Positions 1 through 6,289 of a DNA stretch of 7,495 nt are shown one piece after another. This DNA comes from an uncultured Bacteroidales bacterium (GTDB taxonomy: Bacteria; Bacteroidota; Bacteroidia; Bacteroidales; UBA932): positions 1 to 7,495 of the forward strand of contig CAMGTS010000058.1 in assembly GCA_946062035.1 (NCBI GenBank), in the 5' to 3' direction. Both the position numbers and the translations under genes were made by a program. Below the pieces are notes generated by a model. The model ran no database searches, was not told where the DNA came from, and was given only the letters and a program-made list of their open reading frames with translations. The stretch's first letter is position 1. The number at the start of each line of letters is the position of its first letter.

Positions 1-82
1 TTATTGGTTTATATGCCTGAGCATTAACTGATAAACAGCTGCATAGCAACACTATAATTGTTAAAATCAATTTTGTTCTCAT
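1..82 (-). CDS. Exported protein of unknown function, N-terminal fragment (cut by left edge)
   Basis: Only the first 27 codons are in the window. They start at the ATG whose complement is at 80-82 and stay open to base 1. The peptide begins MRTKLILTIIVLLCSC and continues LSVNAQAYKPI. This is a textbook signal peptide: basic residues at 2-4, a hydrophobic core at about 5-18, and a likely signal peptidase I site after Ala21, giving a mature N-terminus at Gln22, as is common in Bacteroidota exported proteins. Cys16 could be read as a weak lipobox (LCSC), but Cys at -2 is unusual, so cleavage at NAQ is preferred. There is no Shine-Dalgarno sequence. The mature protein is almost wholly outside the window, so no function can be given. 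Confidence 0.72.
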   Translation of the reverse strand, partial: MRTKLILTIIVLLCSCLSVNAQAYKPI

Positions 83-120
83 TGTTCGATTGTTTTATCT
101 GTTCGCTGAATCTTTTTTCC

Positions 121-139
121 CTCTCTCGGGAAGAGAGAG
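121..139. repeat. 7-bp inverted repeat (CTCTCTC/GAGAGAG)
   Basis: CTCTCTC at 121-127 and GAGAGAG at 133-139 are perfect complements around a 5-base GGGAA loop. On the minus strand the hairpin would lie in the leader of the left-edge exported gene, about 40 bases before its ATG. It is followed there by an A-run, not a U-run, so it is not a terminator of that strand. It could be a leader stem-loop or an operator, or simply a low-complexity CT tract. Confidence 0.4.
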
Positions 140-185
140 ACCGCATGGGCTATTTTGCGGAGAATCTGGAAGTTGGATGTGCTTG

Positions 186-226
186 AAAAGAGAAACTGCT
201 CAACAATTTCGGCTTTTGTTGAGCAG
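186..226 (-). terminator. 11-bp stem-loop with T-rich tail, probable terminator on the minus strand
   Basis: CTGCTCAACAA (196-206) and TTGTTGAGCAG (216-226) form a perfect 11-bp stem with a 9-base loop. Reading the minus strand, the stem is followed by TTTCTCTTTT (complement of 186-195), a T-rich but interrupted tail. It would stop minus-strand transcription that passed the stronger terminator at 441-472, or end a short RNA made from the 227-440 interval. The tail is imperfect and the stem is AT-rich in its inner part, so an operator-like or structural role is an alternative. Confidence 0.5.
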
Positions 227-254
227 ATAGTATTTAATTTTACTCGATAGTATT
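226..254. repeat. 9-base direct repeat, 20-base period
   Basis: GATAGTATT occurs at 226-234 and again at 246-254, exactly 20 bases apart, close to two turns of the helix. The copies sit next to the 11-bp stem-loop. Two copies of a short AT-rich word can arise by chance. If real, the spacing would suit a dimeric DNA-binding protein. Confidence 0.3.
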
Positions 255-440
255 AGGGTTGAGGCCGTTATTTCGGTAAAAGTGTTACATTTAAAGCGTA
301 GAGTGCTTCTCTTGCCAAGAGGAGTATCGTGTTCTATGAAGTTTTTCAATCTGTTATCAGAGTCAGAATCCTTTGTGCGGAAGCTGAGGATTGAATTGAG
401 CGTCGTTCGTTTTTGGTAATCATAACGCAATTTAAGGCAC

Positions 441-472
441 AAAAAGCGCACTGCTTGGTACAAGAGTGCGCT
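441..472 (-). terminator. Rho-independent terminator of the DUF368 operon
   Basis: AGCGCACT (445-452) pairs perfectly with AGTGCGCT (465-472). Inside it CTTG (454-457) pairs with CAAG (461-464), closing a GTA loop and leaving one bulged G at 453. On the minus strand the stem is followed directly by TTTTT (complement of 441-445, the last T overlapping the stem base). It lies about 55 bases past the DUF368 stop codon, where an operon terminator is expected. Confidence 0.85.
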
Positions 473-527
473 CTAAAATTGTAATGTCGTGTCCCGAGCT
501 GTTGCCGTAATCAGGATGAATAGGGAG

Positions 528-1466
528 CTATTTCGATGTGTCGCAGCTCTCTTTGGACTTGCCTTTTGCGGCCAAAGTCTCCAATATGACAACGATAGCT
601 ATGCCTATGATAGCGAATAGGATAGCCGAGCCGATCTGTGGCGACAATCCTGTGAGTCCGCTGTAGATTTCAGGAGTGGTAGGGCGGCTGATCGCTTTGT
701 CGCCTACACCTGCAAGGATTCTCTGCCAAGGCCAGATTTTCAGCAGTGAGCCGACCATAAAACCGGTAAGCAACGCCATAGTCTGATAGTATGCCTTTTT
801 CAGAAGCCAACTCAGCAGATGGGAGAATGCGACGATACCGATGACAGCGCCTAAGGCGAACAATAGCAGAGCGGGTATGTTAAGGCTGCTTATGCAGTTC
901 ATTACATACTCATACTTGACGAGGAGTACCAAAATAAAACTGCCGGAAATACCAGGCAGGATCATGGCGCAAATCGCGATGGCTCCGCAAATCATCAGGA
1001 ACCACCATGTGTCGGGAGTCTCGGACGGAGAGGCCAGGCAGACATATACCGCAACGGCTATGCCTGCCGCAAGGCTGATGTAAGTTCCGATATTCCAGAC
1101 CTTTATATCTTTTACTACGTACCAGCACGATACCAATACAAGCCCGAAGAAGAAGCTCCATGTTATAATCGGATGATTGTGAAGCAGATATACCATCAAC
1201 TTGGAAAGAGAAAAGGCGCTGATGAGCAATCCTAAAAAGATGCAGCCGAGAAAAGCGAGATCGGTGGCCTTTGCGAATCCCTTGAAGTCCCCCTTGAAAA
1301 GCTGTTTGAAACTTGACAGGTTGAAGGATTTGATGGAATTGATAAGCCTCTCATAAATGCCTGTAAGGAAAGCGATTGTACCTCCGCTCACTCCCGGTAT
1401 CACGTTCGCCGCACCTATGCCCGCCCCTTTGAGGGTCAGCATGATATACTCTTTCAGTCTATTCAT
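528..1466 (-). CDS. DUF368 family membrane protein, likely polyprenyl-phosphate transporter (PopT-like)
   Basis: This 312-residue integral membrane protein shows the DUF368 signature twice, as expected of an internally duplicated fold. The first copy is GAANVIPGVSGGT at residues 18-30, the second is ILPGISGSF at 169-177. Hydrophobic segments lie at roughly 66-95, 100-118, 124-145, 154-180, 195-221, 225-245 and 276-298, followed by a short polar tail. Published work on DUF368 proteins shows that they recycle undecaprenyl phosphate across the cytoplasmic membrane for cell-wall and surface glycan synthesis; applying that here is by family. The start overlaps the end of the TPR gene by 8 bases (ATG inside GAAGATGAATAG), with no Shine-Dalgarno sequence, so translation is probably coupled. 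It is the last gene of the operon, followed by the terminator at 441-472. Confidence 0.9.
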   Translation of the reverse strand: MNRLKEYIMLTLKGAGIGAANVIPGVSGGTIAFLTGIYERLINSIKSFNLSSFKQLFKGDFKGFAKATDLAFLGCIFLGLLISAFSLSKLMVYLLHNHPIITWSFFFGLVLVSCWYVVKDIKVWNIGTYISLAAGIAVAVYVCLASPSETPDTWWFLMICGAIAICAMILPGISGSFILVLLVKYEYVMNCISSLNIPALLLFALGAVIGIVAFSHLLSWLLKKAYYQTMALLTGFMVGSLLKIWPWQRILAGVGDKAISRPTTPEIYSGLTGLSPQIGSAILFAIIGIAIVVILETLAAKGKSKESCDTSK

Positions 1467-2508
1467 CTTCAGTATTGTCTTTTTTCAGTTTTTCAATGGC
1501 TTTCAGCCCGAAAGCCGCCTCCTTGCAGCTCGGGTCAAGCATCAACGCCTTTCTTAGCAGAATCTCGGCTTGCTTCAGGTTGTTGATTGCGATATAGCAG
1601 TCAGCAAGACCTATGATCCCCTCGATATTGCCCTTTTCTATGTTCAGAAAATCGTTGAAAGTGGATATGGCCTTATCGTATTCATCGGTGTTGACATAGA
1701 CTATCGCAAGGTTGTATAGCGCCGATGAGTTCTCTTTGTTCAATGCGACGGCGTATTCGAAAGCCTCTTGTGCCTTTTTCAGGTCGGCGAGCTTGGCGTA
1801 CATTGTGCCGATGTTGTACCATGCCGCATCGCTGAACGGGTCTATGTCCAAGTACTGGTTATAGTATTTGATAGAGTTTCCTATATCACCGACCTTCTCG
1901 CTGCAATATGCATAGTCGAAATACATAGTCGCAAGATTTTCAGGTGTTTCAGCCTTGGAATTCTTAGTAGACCACATCTTGGACAACTCCTTGGCACGGT
2001 CTAAATAGAAGATGGCTTCCTTGAACTCTTCGTTCTCCATGCAGTCTTGGGCGAGTGTGTGGACCGAATCGCATATCTCTTCAGGAAATTCCTCTATATC
2101 AATGGCTTTCTCGTAATATTGACGGGCAAGCTTTATCTTCTTTTTCCCTATGAAAATCCTGCTGTATGAGAGGTAAATCTCCGAACTTGGCGGAAAAGAA
2201 TCCCTATAGTCGTTGAGAACGTCAAGAGCCTCCTCCAACTCCTTTTGAACCACAAGCGAATCGCAATATTTGACAAGCAGGTCCAAAGAATAAGGATATG
2301 CCGCAAATCCCTCTTCTGCCGCTACTTCCGCCATGGTGTCGTTGCCGTTTCTGACATATTCGTCCACGACAAAACCATACTCCTCTTCGCTCAACAGGGG
2401 AAGTTCATCGCCTTTTTTCGCGGCTCTGTCGAACTTTGAAAAAGCGGTGTAAAGGGCTTTGAAACGCTCTCTCTCGAAATCCAATTCTTCGTTATCGTTC
2501 AGCTCCAT
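1459..2508 (-). CDS. Tetratricopeptide repeat (TPR) protein
   Basis: This is a 349-residue soluble protein with no signal peptide or membrane segment, and so probably cytoplasmic. The C-terminal half contains clear TPR units at about 191-226, 228-259, 262-293 and 296-328. They show the usual pattern of W/L, G/A, Y and A positions and end in a proline (DIDPFSDAAWYNIG, LDPSCKEAAFG). The N-terminal half (about 40-170) is helical and probably holds degenerate repeats such as 110-140 and 146-176. The N-terminus is very acidic (MELNDNEELDFERER). TPRs bind other proteins, and the partner cannot be read from sequence. The start overlaps the preceding gene by 17 bases and the stop overlaps the DUF368 start by 8, so the protein is made together with both. 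A link to the DUF368 transporter is inferred from this arrangement only. Confidence 0.9.
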   Translation of the reverse strand: MELNDNEELDFERERFKALYTAFSKFDRAAKKGDELPLLSEEEYGFVVDEYVRNGNDTMAEVAAEEGFAAYPYSLDLLVKYCDSLVVQKELEEALDVLNDYRDSFPPSSEIYLSYSRIFIGKKKIKLARQYYEKAIDIEEFPEEICDSVHTLAQDCMENEEFKEAIFYLDRAKELSKMWSTKNSKAETPENLATMYFDYAYCSEKVGDIGNSIKYYNQYLDIDPFSDAAWYNIGTMYAKLADLKKAQEAFEYAVALNKENSSALYNLAIVYVNTDEYDKAISTFNDFLNIEKGNIEGIIGLADCYIAINNLKQAEILLRKALMLDPSCKEAAFGLKAIEKLKKDNTEDE

Positions 2509-3061
2509 CTGCGATGCTCTCTATGCTTTTTGTATAGTTGAATACCTGTCTGAGAAACTCCGATTCGTTCAGCATGTTGTCGTTTTCGCCTCTGATTACC
2601 ATCGTGTATCCGATATACTTTGAATTCTGCATTCCTACCTTCATCTTGGCGTTGACATTTTTTGCGATGTGCGCATATTTGTAGTCGCAGTCAGAATTGA
2701 AGCTGATAAACAGGTCGTATGTCGTGTTGTAAAACTTGTCCTCTTTTCTGATGCGGGGCAGCCATTTGAACCCGACATGCTCCTTCTGCCCGAGCTGCAG
2801 ATTTTCATTCGCAAGCAGCGACGGGTATTCCGCATTGATTTTCTTGATGATGTTCCGCTTCGGCTCAACAACCAGTCCGGTGAATGGAATGCCTTGATTA
2901 TTAAAAATATCCATTATCCCTTTCAATACTTCCCCTCCATTATGGGTGTTGAGGATGTATGAAAATCCGATGCTGCCGATCTCCTTGAGGTTTTGGTACT
3001 CAGGGGTGACGGCGGCACTGCGTCCGAACAAGTTCTTTATGTATTTTGGCTTTTTCTGCAT
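2492..3061 (-). CDS. DUF6913-like conserved protein of Bacteroidota
   Basis: This 189-residue soluble protein has no signal peptide or membrane segment. It resembles the small Bacteroidota family DUF6913, whose function is unknown. The match is from memory of its general layout: a basic N-terminus, a Rossmann-like strand/helix start (IGSIGFSYILNTHN), a KWLPR segment in the middle, then DLFISFNSDCDYKYAHIAKNV and KVGMQNS. The ATG at 3061-3059 is preferred over an in-frame TTG at 3073, because the TTG lies inside a candidate -7 promoter element and would only add four residues. There is no Shine-Dalgarno sequence. It is the first gene of the operon and overlaps the TPR gene by 17 bases. It is probably transcribed separately from clpB, since a terminator lies between them. 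Confidence 0.8.
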   Translation of the reverse strand: MQKKPKYIKNLFGRSAAVTPEYQNLKEIGSIGFSYILNTHNGGEVLKGIMDIFNNQGIPFTGLVVEPKRNIIKKINAEYPSLLANENLQLGQKEHVGFKWLPRIRKEDKFYNTTYDLFISFNSDCDYKYAHIAKNVNAKMKVGMQNSKYIGYTMVIRGENDNMLNESEFLRQVFNYTKSIESIADGAER

Positions 3062-3070
3062 AATACGCCG

Positions 3071-3103
3071 CAAATTTACAAAAAACGCACCACACGCTTC
3101 AAT
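3071..3103 (-). promoter_or_regulatory. Candidate promoter of the DUF6913-like/TPR/DUF368 operon
   Basis: On the minus strand TAAATTTG (complement of 3071-3078) fits the Bacteroidota -7 element TAnnTTTG exactly. Twenty-one bases upstream is ATTG (complement of 3100-3103), a partial match to the -33 TTTG element. Transcription would begin only a few bases before the ATG at 3061, giving a nearly leaderless mRNA. The site is AT-rich and lies just past the clpB terminator, so a chance match is possible. Confidence 0.4.
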
Positions 3104-3105
3104 AT

Positions 3106-3141
3106 AAAAAAGGAGGCCGGTCGATATGAGCCGGTCTCCTT
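3106..3141 (-). terminator. Rho-independent terminator of clpB
   Basis: On the minus strand AAGGAG then CCGG pair with CCGG then CTCCTT, with one A/C mismatch between the two helices and a 10-base loop (complement of 3121-3130). The stem runs directly into TTTTTT (complement of 3106-3111, partly in the stem base). It begins 30 bases after the clpB stop codon. It separates clpB from the downstream operon. No U-run is present on the plus side, so it acts in one direction. Confidence 0.88.
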
Positions 3142-3170
3142 CCTGCCTTACGCTATACTGATATATGGCG

Positions 3171-5354
3171 TTATGAGTTTTTGAACTCCAACTTGCCGTC
3201 AGCGATTCCGACGCTTATCTTGCTGCCGGAAGAGATCTTGCCTGCGATAAGTTCTGATGCAAGATTGTTGATAACCTCTTTCTGCAGGAGTCGCTTGATG
3301 GGGCGGGCGCCGTATGCGATGTCATACCCCTCATCGGCCAACCAGTTGATGGCGTCTTCTCCGAAATCAATCGTAATTCCCTTGTCTTCAAGATTTTTCT
3401 TGACCTGGGCAATCTGCAGGTTAAGGATTCCTTTGACATTCTCTCTGCTGAGCGGGCGGAACATCACGATTTCATCGATTCTGTTCAGGAACTCAGGTCT
3501 GATTCTCTGCTTTAAGAGGCTCATTACCTTGTTCTTGCATTCACCGAGTAGGTCGGAATTGCGCTTCTCGGCCTCGGGAGTGTTTTCACCGCTCATCTTC
3601 GAGTTGTAATCCTGAATGATTTCCGAACCTAAGTTGCTCGTCATTATCAGGATTGTGTTCTTGAAGTTTACCGTCCTGCCTTTGCCGTCCGTAAGTCGCC
3701 CGTCATCAAGGACTTGCAACAGGATATTAAAGACATCAGGATGAGCCTTTTCGATTTCGTCGAACAGAATCACGGAGTATGGTTTACGCCTTACCGCCTC
3801 TGTCAACTGACCGCCTTCGTCATATCCTACATATCCCGGAGGCGCTCCGATAAGCCTTGTTACGGCGAAACTCTCCTGATACTCAGACATATCGATTCTC
3901 GTCATCATGTTTTCATCGTCAAACAGGAATTCGGCGAGGGCTTTTGCAAGTTCGGTCTTACCTACACCTGTCGTACCCATAAACAGGAACGAACCGATAG
4001 GGCGTTTCCCGCTCTGAAGCCCTGCACGAGAGCGTCTTACGGCGTTTGAAACCGCTGCGATGGCTTCATCCTGACCTACCACTCTCTTGTGAAGTTCATC
4101 CTCTAAGTTGAGCAGTTTGAACTTCTCGCTCTGCATCATCTTTGCCACAGGTATTCCCGTCCATTTTGCGACTACTTCGGCGATATCGTCTGGTGAAACC
4201 TCCTCATCTATAAGAGGATGCTCGTTTTCTGAAATTTTCTTGCTCTCCTCGTCAATCTCTTTCTGCAACTGAGCGACCTTGCCGTATCTGATTTCCGCGA
4301 CCTTAGCATAGTCACCGTTTCTTTCGGCCTCTTCAGCCTTGAAGTTCAGCGCTTCTATCTCAGCCCTCTTGCTTTGGATGCTGTCGAAAACCGCCTTCTC
4401 TTTCTTCCACTGTGCATCGTAGATGCTCTGCTGTTTCTTTAATTCCTCCAACTGATTGTTGATCTCTGTCAGCTTAGGAGACTTGCCCTCTCTCTTAATC
4501 GCTTCACGCTCAATTTCCAACTGCTTGATCTTTCTGTTGAGTTCATCGATTTCCTCAGGAACGGAGTTCATCTCCAATCTGAGTTTTGAAGCCGCTTCAT
4601 CCATAAGGTCTATGGCCTTGTCCGGCAGGTATCGGTTGGTGATATACCTGTGAGAAAGGGTTACCGCCGCAATGATCGCGTCATCCTCGATTTTGACTTT
4701 GTGGTGATTCTCGTATTTCGGTTTAAGACCTCTTAATATTGAAATGCTTTCGGCGGGTGACGGTTCGTCTACCATGACCATCTGGAATCTCCTTTCAAGC
4801 GCCTTGTCTTTTTCAAAATACTTCTGGTATTCATCCAAAGTCGTTGAACCTACGCATCTCAGTTCGCCTCTTGACAAGGCTGGTTTCAGAATATTGGCCG
4901 CATCCATAGCGCCGCTTGTCTGGCCTGCGCCAACAAGCGTATGGATTTCATCTATATAAAGTATGATTTCACCGTTGCTGTCTACGACCTCTTTGACAAC
5001 GCCTTTAAGCCTCTCCTCGAATTCGCCCTGATATTTCGCACCTGCGATAAGCGCACCCATATCAAGTGAGTAGATGATCTTACCCTTAAGGTTTTCGGCG
5101 ACATCGCCATGTACGATTCGTTGCGCAAGTCCCTCTGCGATAGCTGTCTTACCTACACCTGGCTCGCCGACAAGGATAGGGTTGTTTTTGGTCCTTCTGC
5201 TCAAAATCTGGAGGACCCTTCTGATCTCGTCGTCTCTGCCAATAACCGGATCCAACTTCCCGGTACGGGCTCTGTCGTTCAGGTTGATGGCATAGCGTTC
5301 AAGCATTTTCTGTGATGCCTGATTTCCGTTGTTATTGTTCATTTCGTTATTCAT
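3171..5354 (-). CDS. clpB: ClpB protein disaggregase lacking the N-terminal domain
   Basis: This is a 727-residue Hsp100 AAA+ ATPase that, with DnaK, pulls polypeptides out of aggregates in the cytoplasm. First ATPase: Walker A GEPGVGKT 63-70, pore loop around Tyr108, Walker B IDEIH 134-138, arginine fingers RR 188-189. The long coiled-coil middle domain, which marks ClpB rather than ClpA or ClpC, spans about 262-380. Second ATPase: Walker A GTTGVGKT 460-467, pore loop GYVG 507-510, Walker B ILFDEIE 529-535, sensor-1 Asn574, arginine finger Arg625, sensor-2 GARP 682-685. Usual ClpB is about 860 residues. Here the roughly 143-residue N-domain is absent and is replaced by an Asn-rich leader ([12 protein letters not shown]). 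The start is secure: AGGAGG lies 7 bases upstream and an in-frame TAG lies 8 codons upstream (complement of 5376-5378). All catalytic residues remain, so an active enzyme is expected. Confidence 0.96.
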   Translation of the reverse strand: MNNEMNNNNGNQASQKMLERYAINLNDRARTGKLDPVIGRDDEIRRVLQILSRRTKNNPILVGEPGVGKTAIAEGLAQRIVHGDVAENLKGKIIYSLDMGALIAGAKYQGEFEERLKGVVKEVVDSNGEIILYIDEIHTLVGAGQTSGAMDAANILKPALSRGELRCVGSTTLDEYQKYFEKDKALERRFQMVMVDEPSPAESISILRGLKPKYENHHKVKIEDDAIIAAVTLSHRYITNRYLPDKAIDLMDEAASKLRLEMNSVPEEIDELNRKIKQLEIEREAIKREGKSPKLTEINNQLEELKKQQSIYDAQWKKEKAVFDSIQSKRAEIEALNFKAEEAERNGDYAKVAEIRYGKVAQLQKEIDEESKKISENEHPLIDEEVSPDDIAEVVAKWTGIPVAKMMQSEKFKLLNLEDELHKRVVGQDEAIAAVSNAVRRSRAGLQSGKRPIGSFLFMGTTGVGKTELAKALAEFLFDDENMMTRIDMSEYQESFAVTRLIGAPPGYVGYDEGGQLTEAVRRKPYSVILFDEIEKAHPDVFNILLQVLDDGRLTDGKGRTVNFKNTILIMTSNLGSEIIQDYNSKMSGENTPEAEKRNSDLLGECKNKVMSLLKQRIRPEFLNRIDEIVMFRPLSRENVKGILNLQIAQVKKNLEDKGITIDFGEDAINWLADEGYDIAYGARPIKRLLQKEVINNLASELIAGKISSGSKISVGIADGKLEFKNS

Positions 5355-5361
5355 ATTCTTT

Positions 5362-5367
5362 CCTCCT
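5362..5367 (-). promoter_or_regulatory. Perfect Shine-Dalgarno sequence of clpB
   Basis: AGGAGG on the minus strand stands 7 bases before the clpB ATG. The other genes here (DUF368, DUF6913-like, queE, C1 peptidase) lack such a site, as is usual in Bacteroidota, so it stands out. It also fixes the start of the short ClpB. Confidence 0.8.
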
Positions 5368-5380
5368 TTTCGAACCTACT

Positions 5381-5416
5381 TTCCGTCCGCTCTGCGGCTT
5401 CTCAGTCGGTCCGGAA
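5381..5416 (-). promoter_or_regulatory. Possible stem-loop in the clpB leader
   Basis: In the clpB leader TTCCG (complement of 5412-5416) can pair with CGGAA (complement of 5381-5385). A nested CCGC-AGA-GCGG hairpin (complement of 5387-5397) lies inside, and about 14 bases are unpaired on one side. It ends 13 bases upstream of the AGGAGG and does not obviously hide it. A heat-sensing or stability role for this chaperone mRNA is possible, but nothing in the sequence proves it. No good TAnnTTTG element for clpB was found. AAGTTTTG, a one-mismatch match, sits in the AT-rich part upstream. Confidence 0.3.
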
Positions 5417-5493
5417 CATCTCTTCTCAAAACTTTTACCAACCATGATTTCGCTGTAAAAACGTCGTTTATATGTCACTGTGGCAGGATAAAG

Positions 5494-5501
5494 TAAGTTT
5501 G
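5494..5501 (+). promoter_or_regulatory. queE: Candidate -7 promoter element of queE
   Basis: TAAGTTTG at 5494-5501 matches the Bacteroidota -7 element TAnnTTTG. The expected TTTG at -33 is poor: TTTA at 5467-5470 is 23 bases away, slightly too far. Transcription would start near 5506, leaving a leader of about 45 bases before queE. Confidence 0.38.
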
Positions 5502-5515
5502 TTGCCCCTCTTTTG

Positions 5516-5534
5516 CTATTTTTCGGTCAAATAG
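5516..5534. repeat. 6-bp inverted repeat before queE
   Basis: CTATTT (5516-5521) and AAATAG (5529-5534) are perfect complements with a 7-base loop, 18 bases before the queE ATG. It could be a small leader hairpin or an operator half-site pair. It does not match the preQ1 riboswitch core and is short enough to be chance. Confidence 0.25.
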
Positions 5535-5552
5535 TCTTATCTTTAAAACCAA

Positions 5553-6191
5553 ATGGGAAAAAGTGTGGATATAGAGACATCGTGCGTTAGGGCAGAGTCT
5601 CTTCCTGTGGTGGAAAGTTTTTACACTTTGCAGGGAGAAGGGCTTCACAGCGGCATGCCGACATTCTTTGTCAGGCTTGCGGGTTGTAATGTGGGGTGTG
5701 AATGGTGCGATTCGAAGAATAGCTGGAACAAGGCGGATTTTCCTCTTGTTCCGATTGAACAAATTGTCGGTGAGGCTGTTCGGAGCGGTACAAGGGCGGT
5801 AGTGATAACGGGCGGCGAACCTCTGTTGCATAATCTGGACGCTCTTTGCGATTCGCTCAAGGGTGCCGGGCTTGAGATTTTTCTTGAGACAAGCGGAAGC
5901 GCTATGCCGAGCGGCAGGTTCGATTGGGTGTGCGTTTCGCCTAAGAAGAAGAAACATCCTTTGGATGAGGTACTTAAGATGGCGGATGAACTTAAGGTAG
6001 TGATAAGTCGCGAGGAAGATTTTAAGTGGGCTGAGGAGAATGCGGCGAAGACGAAAAGGGGTTGTGCGCTTTTGTTGCAGCCGGAGTGGAATAGAATGCA
6101 AGGGATTATGCTACAGATAGTTGACTACGTGAAGTCCCACCCTGAGTGGAGGGTCTCGCTTCAGACCCATAAGTTTATGAATATCCCTTAG
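5553..6191 (+). CDS. queE: 7-carboxy-7-deazaguanine synthase (radical SAM)
   Basis: This 212-residue radical-SAM enzyme converts 6-carboxy-tetrahydropterin to 7-carboxy-7-deazaguanine, the ring-contraction step toward preQ0 and tRNA queuosine in the cytoplasm. The N-terminal FYTLQGEGLHSG (23-34) is the typical QueE opening. The [4Fe-4S] cluster cysteines are Cys45, Cys49 and Cys52 (CNVGCEWC, a CX3CX2C motif). TGGEP at 86-90 binds SAM, ETSG is at 112-115, SPKKKK at 129-134, and the C-terminal QTHK is at 204-207 just before the end. Length is normal. The ATG has only an A-rich upstream sequence and no Shine-Dalgarno site. It is transcribed divergently from clpB. None of queC, queD or queF is visible, so the rest of the pathway must be encoded elsewhere. 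No clear terminator follows, so read-through into the peptidase gene 98 bases downstream is possible. Confidence 0.95.
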   Translation: MGKSVDIETSCVRAESLPVVESFYTLQGEGLHSGMPTFFVRLAGCNVGCEWCDSKNSWNKADFPLVPIEQIVGEAVRSGTRAVVITGGEPLLHNLDALCDSLKGAGLEIFLETSGSAMPSGRFDWVCVSPKKKKHPLDEVLKMADELKVVISREEDFKWAEENAAKTKRGCALLLQPEWNRMQGIMLQIVDYVKSHPEWRVSLQTHKFMNIP

Positions 6192-6289
6192 GATATGATA
6201 TCGTCCTGATCGTATGGCGAATCGCACCGAACGCAAATGAAGTGAACAGAAAGAGACAAAAAGTAAAAATCAGTAAATACAAAACAATT

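Larger units (their letters stand above)
83..527. other. 445-base spacer without a convincing gene
   Basis: This stretch separates the end of the DUF368 gene from the start of the left-edge exported protein, which lies on the same strand. It holds a terminator at 441-472, an 11-bp inverted repeat at 196-226, a 7-bp inverted repeat at 121-139 and a 9-base direct repeat at 226-254. An 87-codon minus-strand open frame (463-200) crosses it, but it begins inside the terminator hairpin, has no recognisable motif or ribosome site and looks like chance. No TAnnTTTG promoter element was seen on the minus strand, so where transcription of the left-edge gene starts is unclear. Confidence 0.6.

Noticed and set aside
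121..139. Terminator at the CT/GA inverted repeat
   Set aside because: No T-run follows the stem on either strand. The T-run at 112-118 precedes it on the plus strand.
200..463. 87-codon minus-strand open frame in the left spacer
   Set aside because: Its ATG lies inside the terminator stem at 445-472 and its end runs through the second hairpin. It has no ribosome site, no recognisable domain and a composition like non-coding DNA.
3062..3073. TTG start adding four residues to the DUF6913-like protein
   Set aside because: The ATG at 3061 is only four codons later, no ribosome site supports the TTG, and the TTG overlaps a candidate -7 promoter element.
5501..5552. preQ1 riboswitch in the queE leader
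   Set aside because: The leader lacks the C-rich loop and A-rich tail arrangement of preQ1 aptamers. Only a 6-bp hairpin (5516-5534) is visible.
5379..5552. Decayed remnant of a ClpB N-domain upstream of clpB
   Set aside because: The space is too short for about 430 bases of N-domain, an in-frame stop lies at 5376-5378, and no N-domain-like peptide was recognised in the leader.
5475..6101. 208-codon minus-strand open frame antisense to queE
   Set aside because: It is the complement of queE, whose product has the full radical-SAM and QueE motif set. The antisense peptide is rich in Arg, His, Pro and Leu, as expected of a shadow frame.
6192..6289. Terminator or promoter between queE and the C1 peptidase
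   Set aside because: No stem with a T-run and no TAnnTTTG element was found, only short chance palindromes such as around GATATGATATC.
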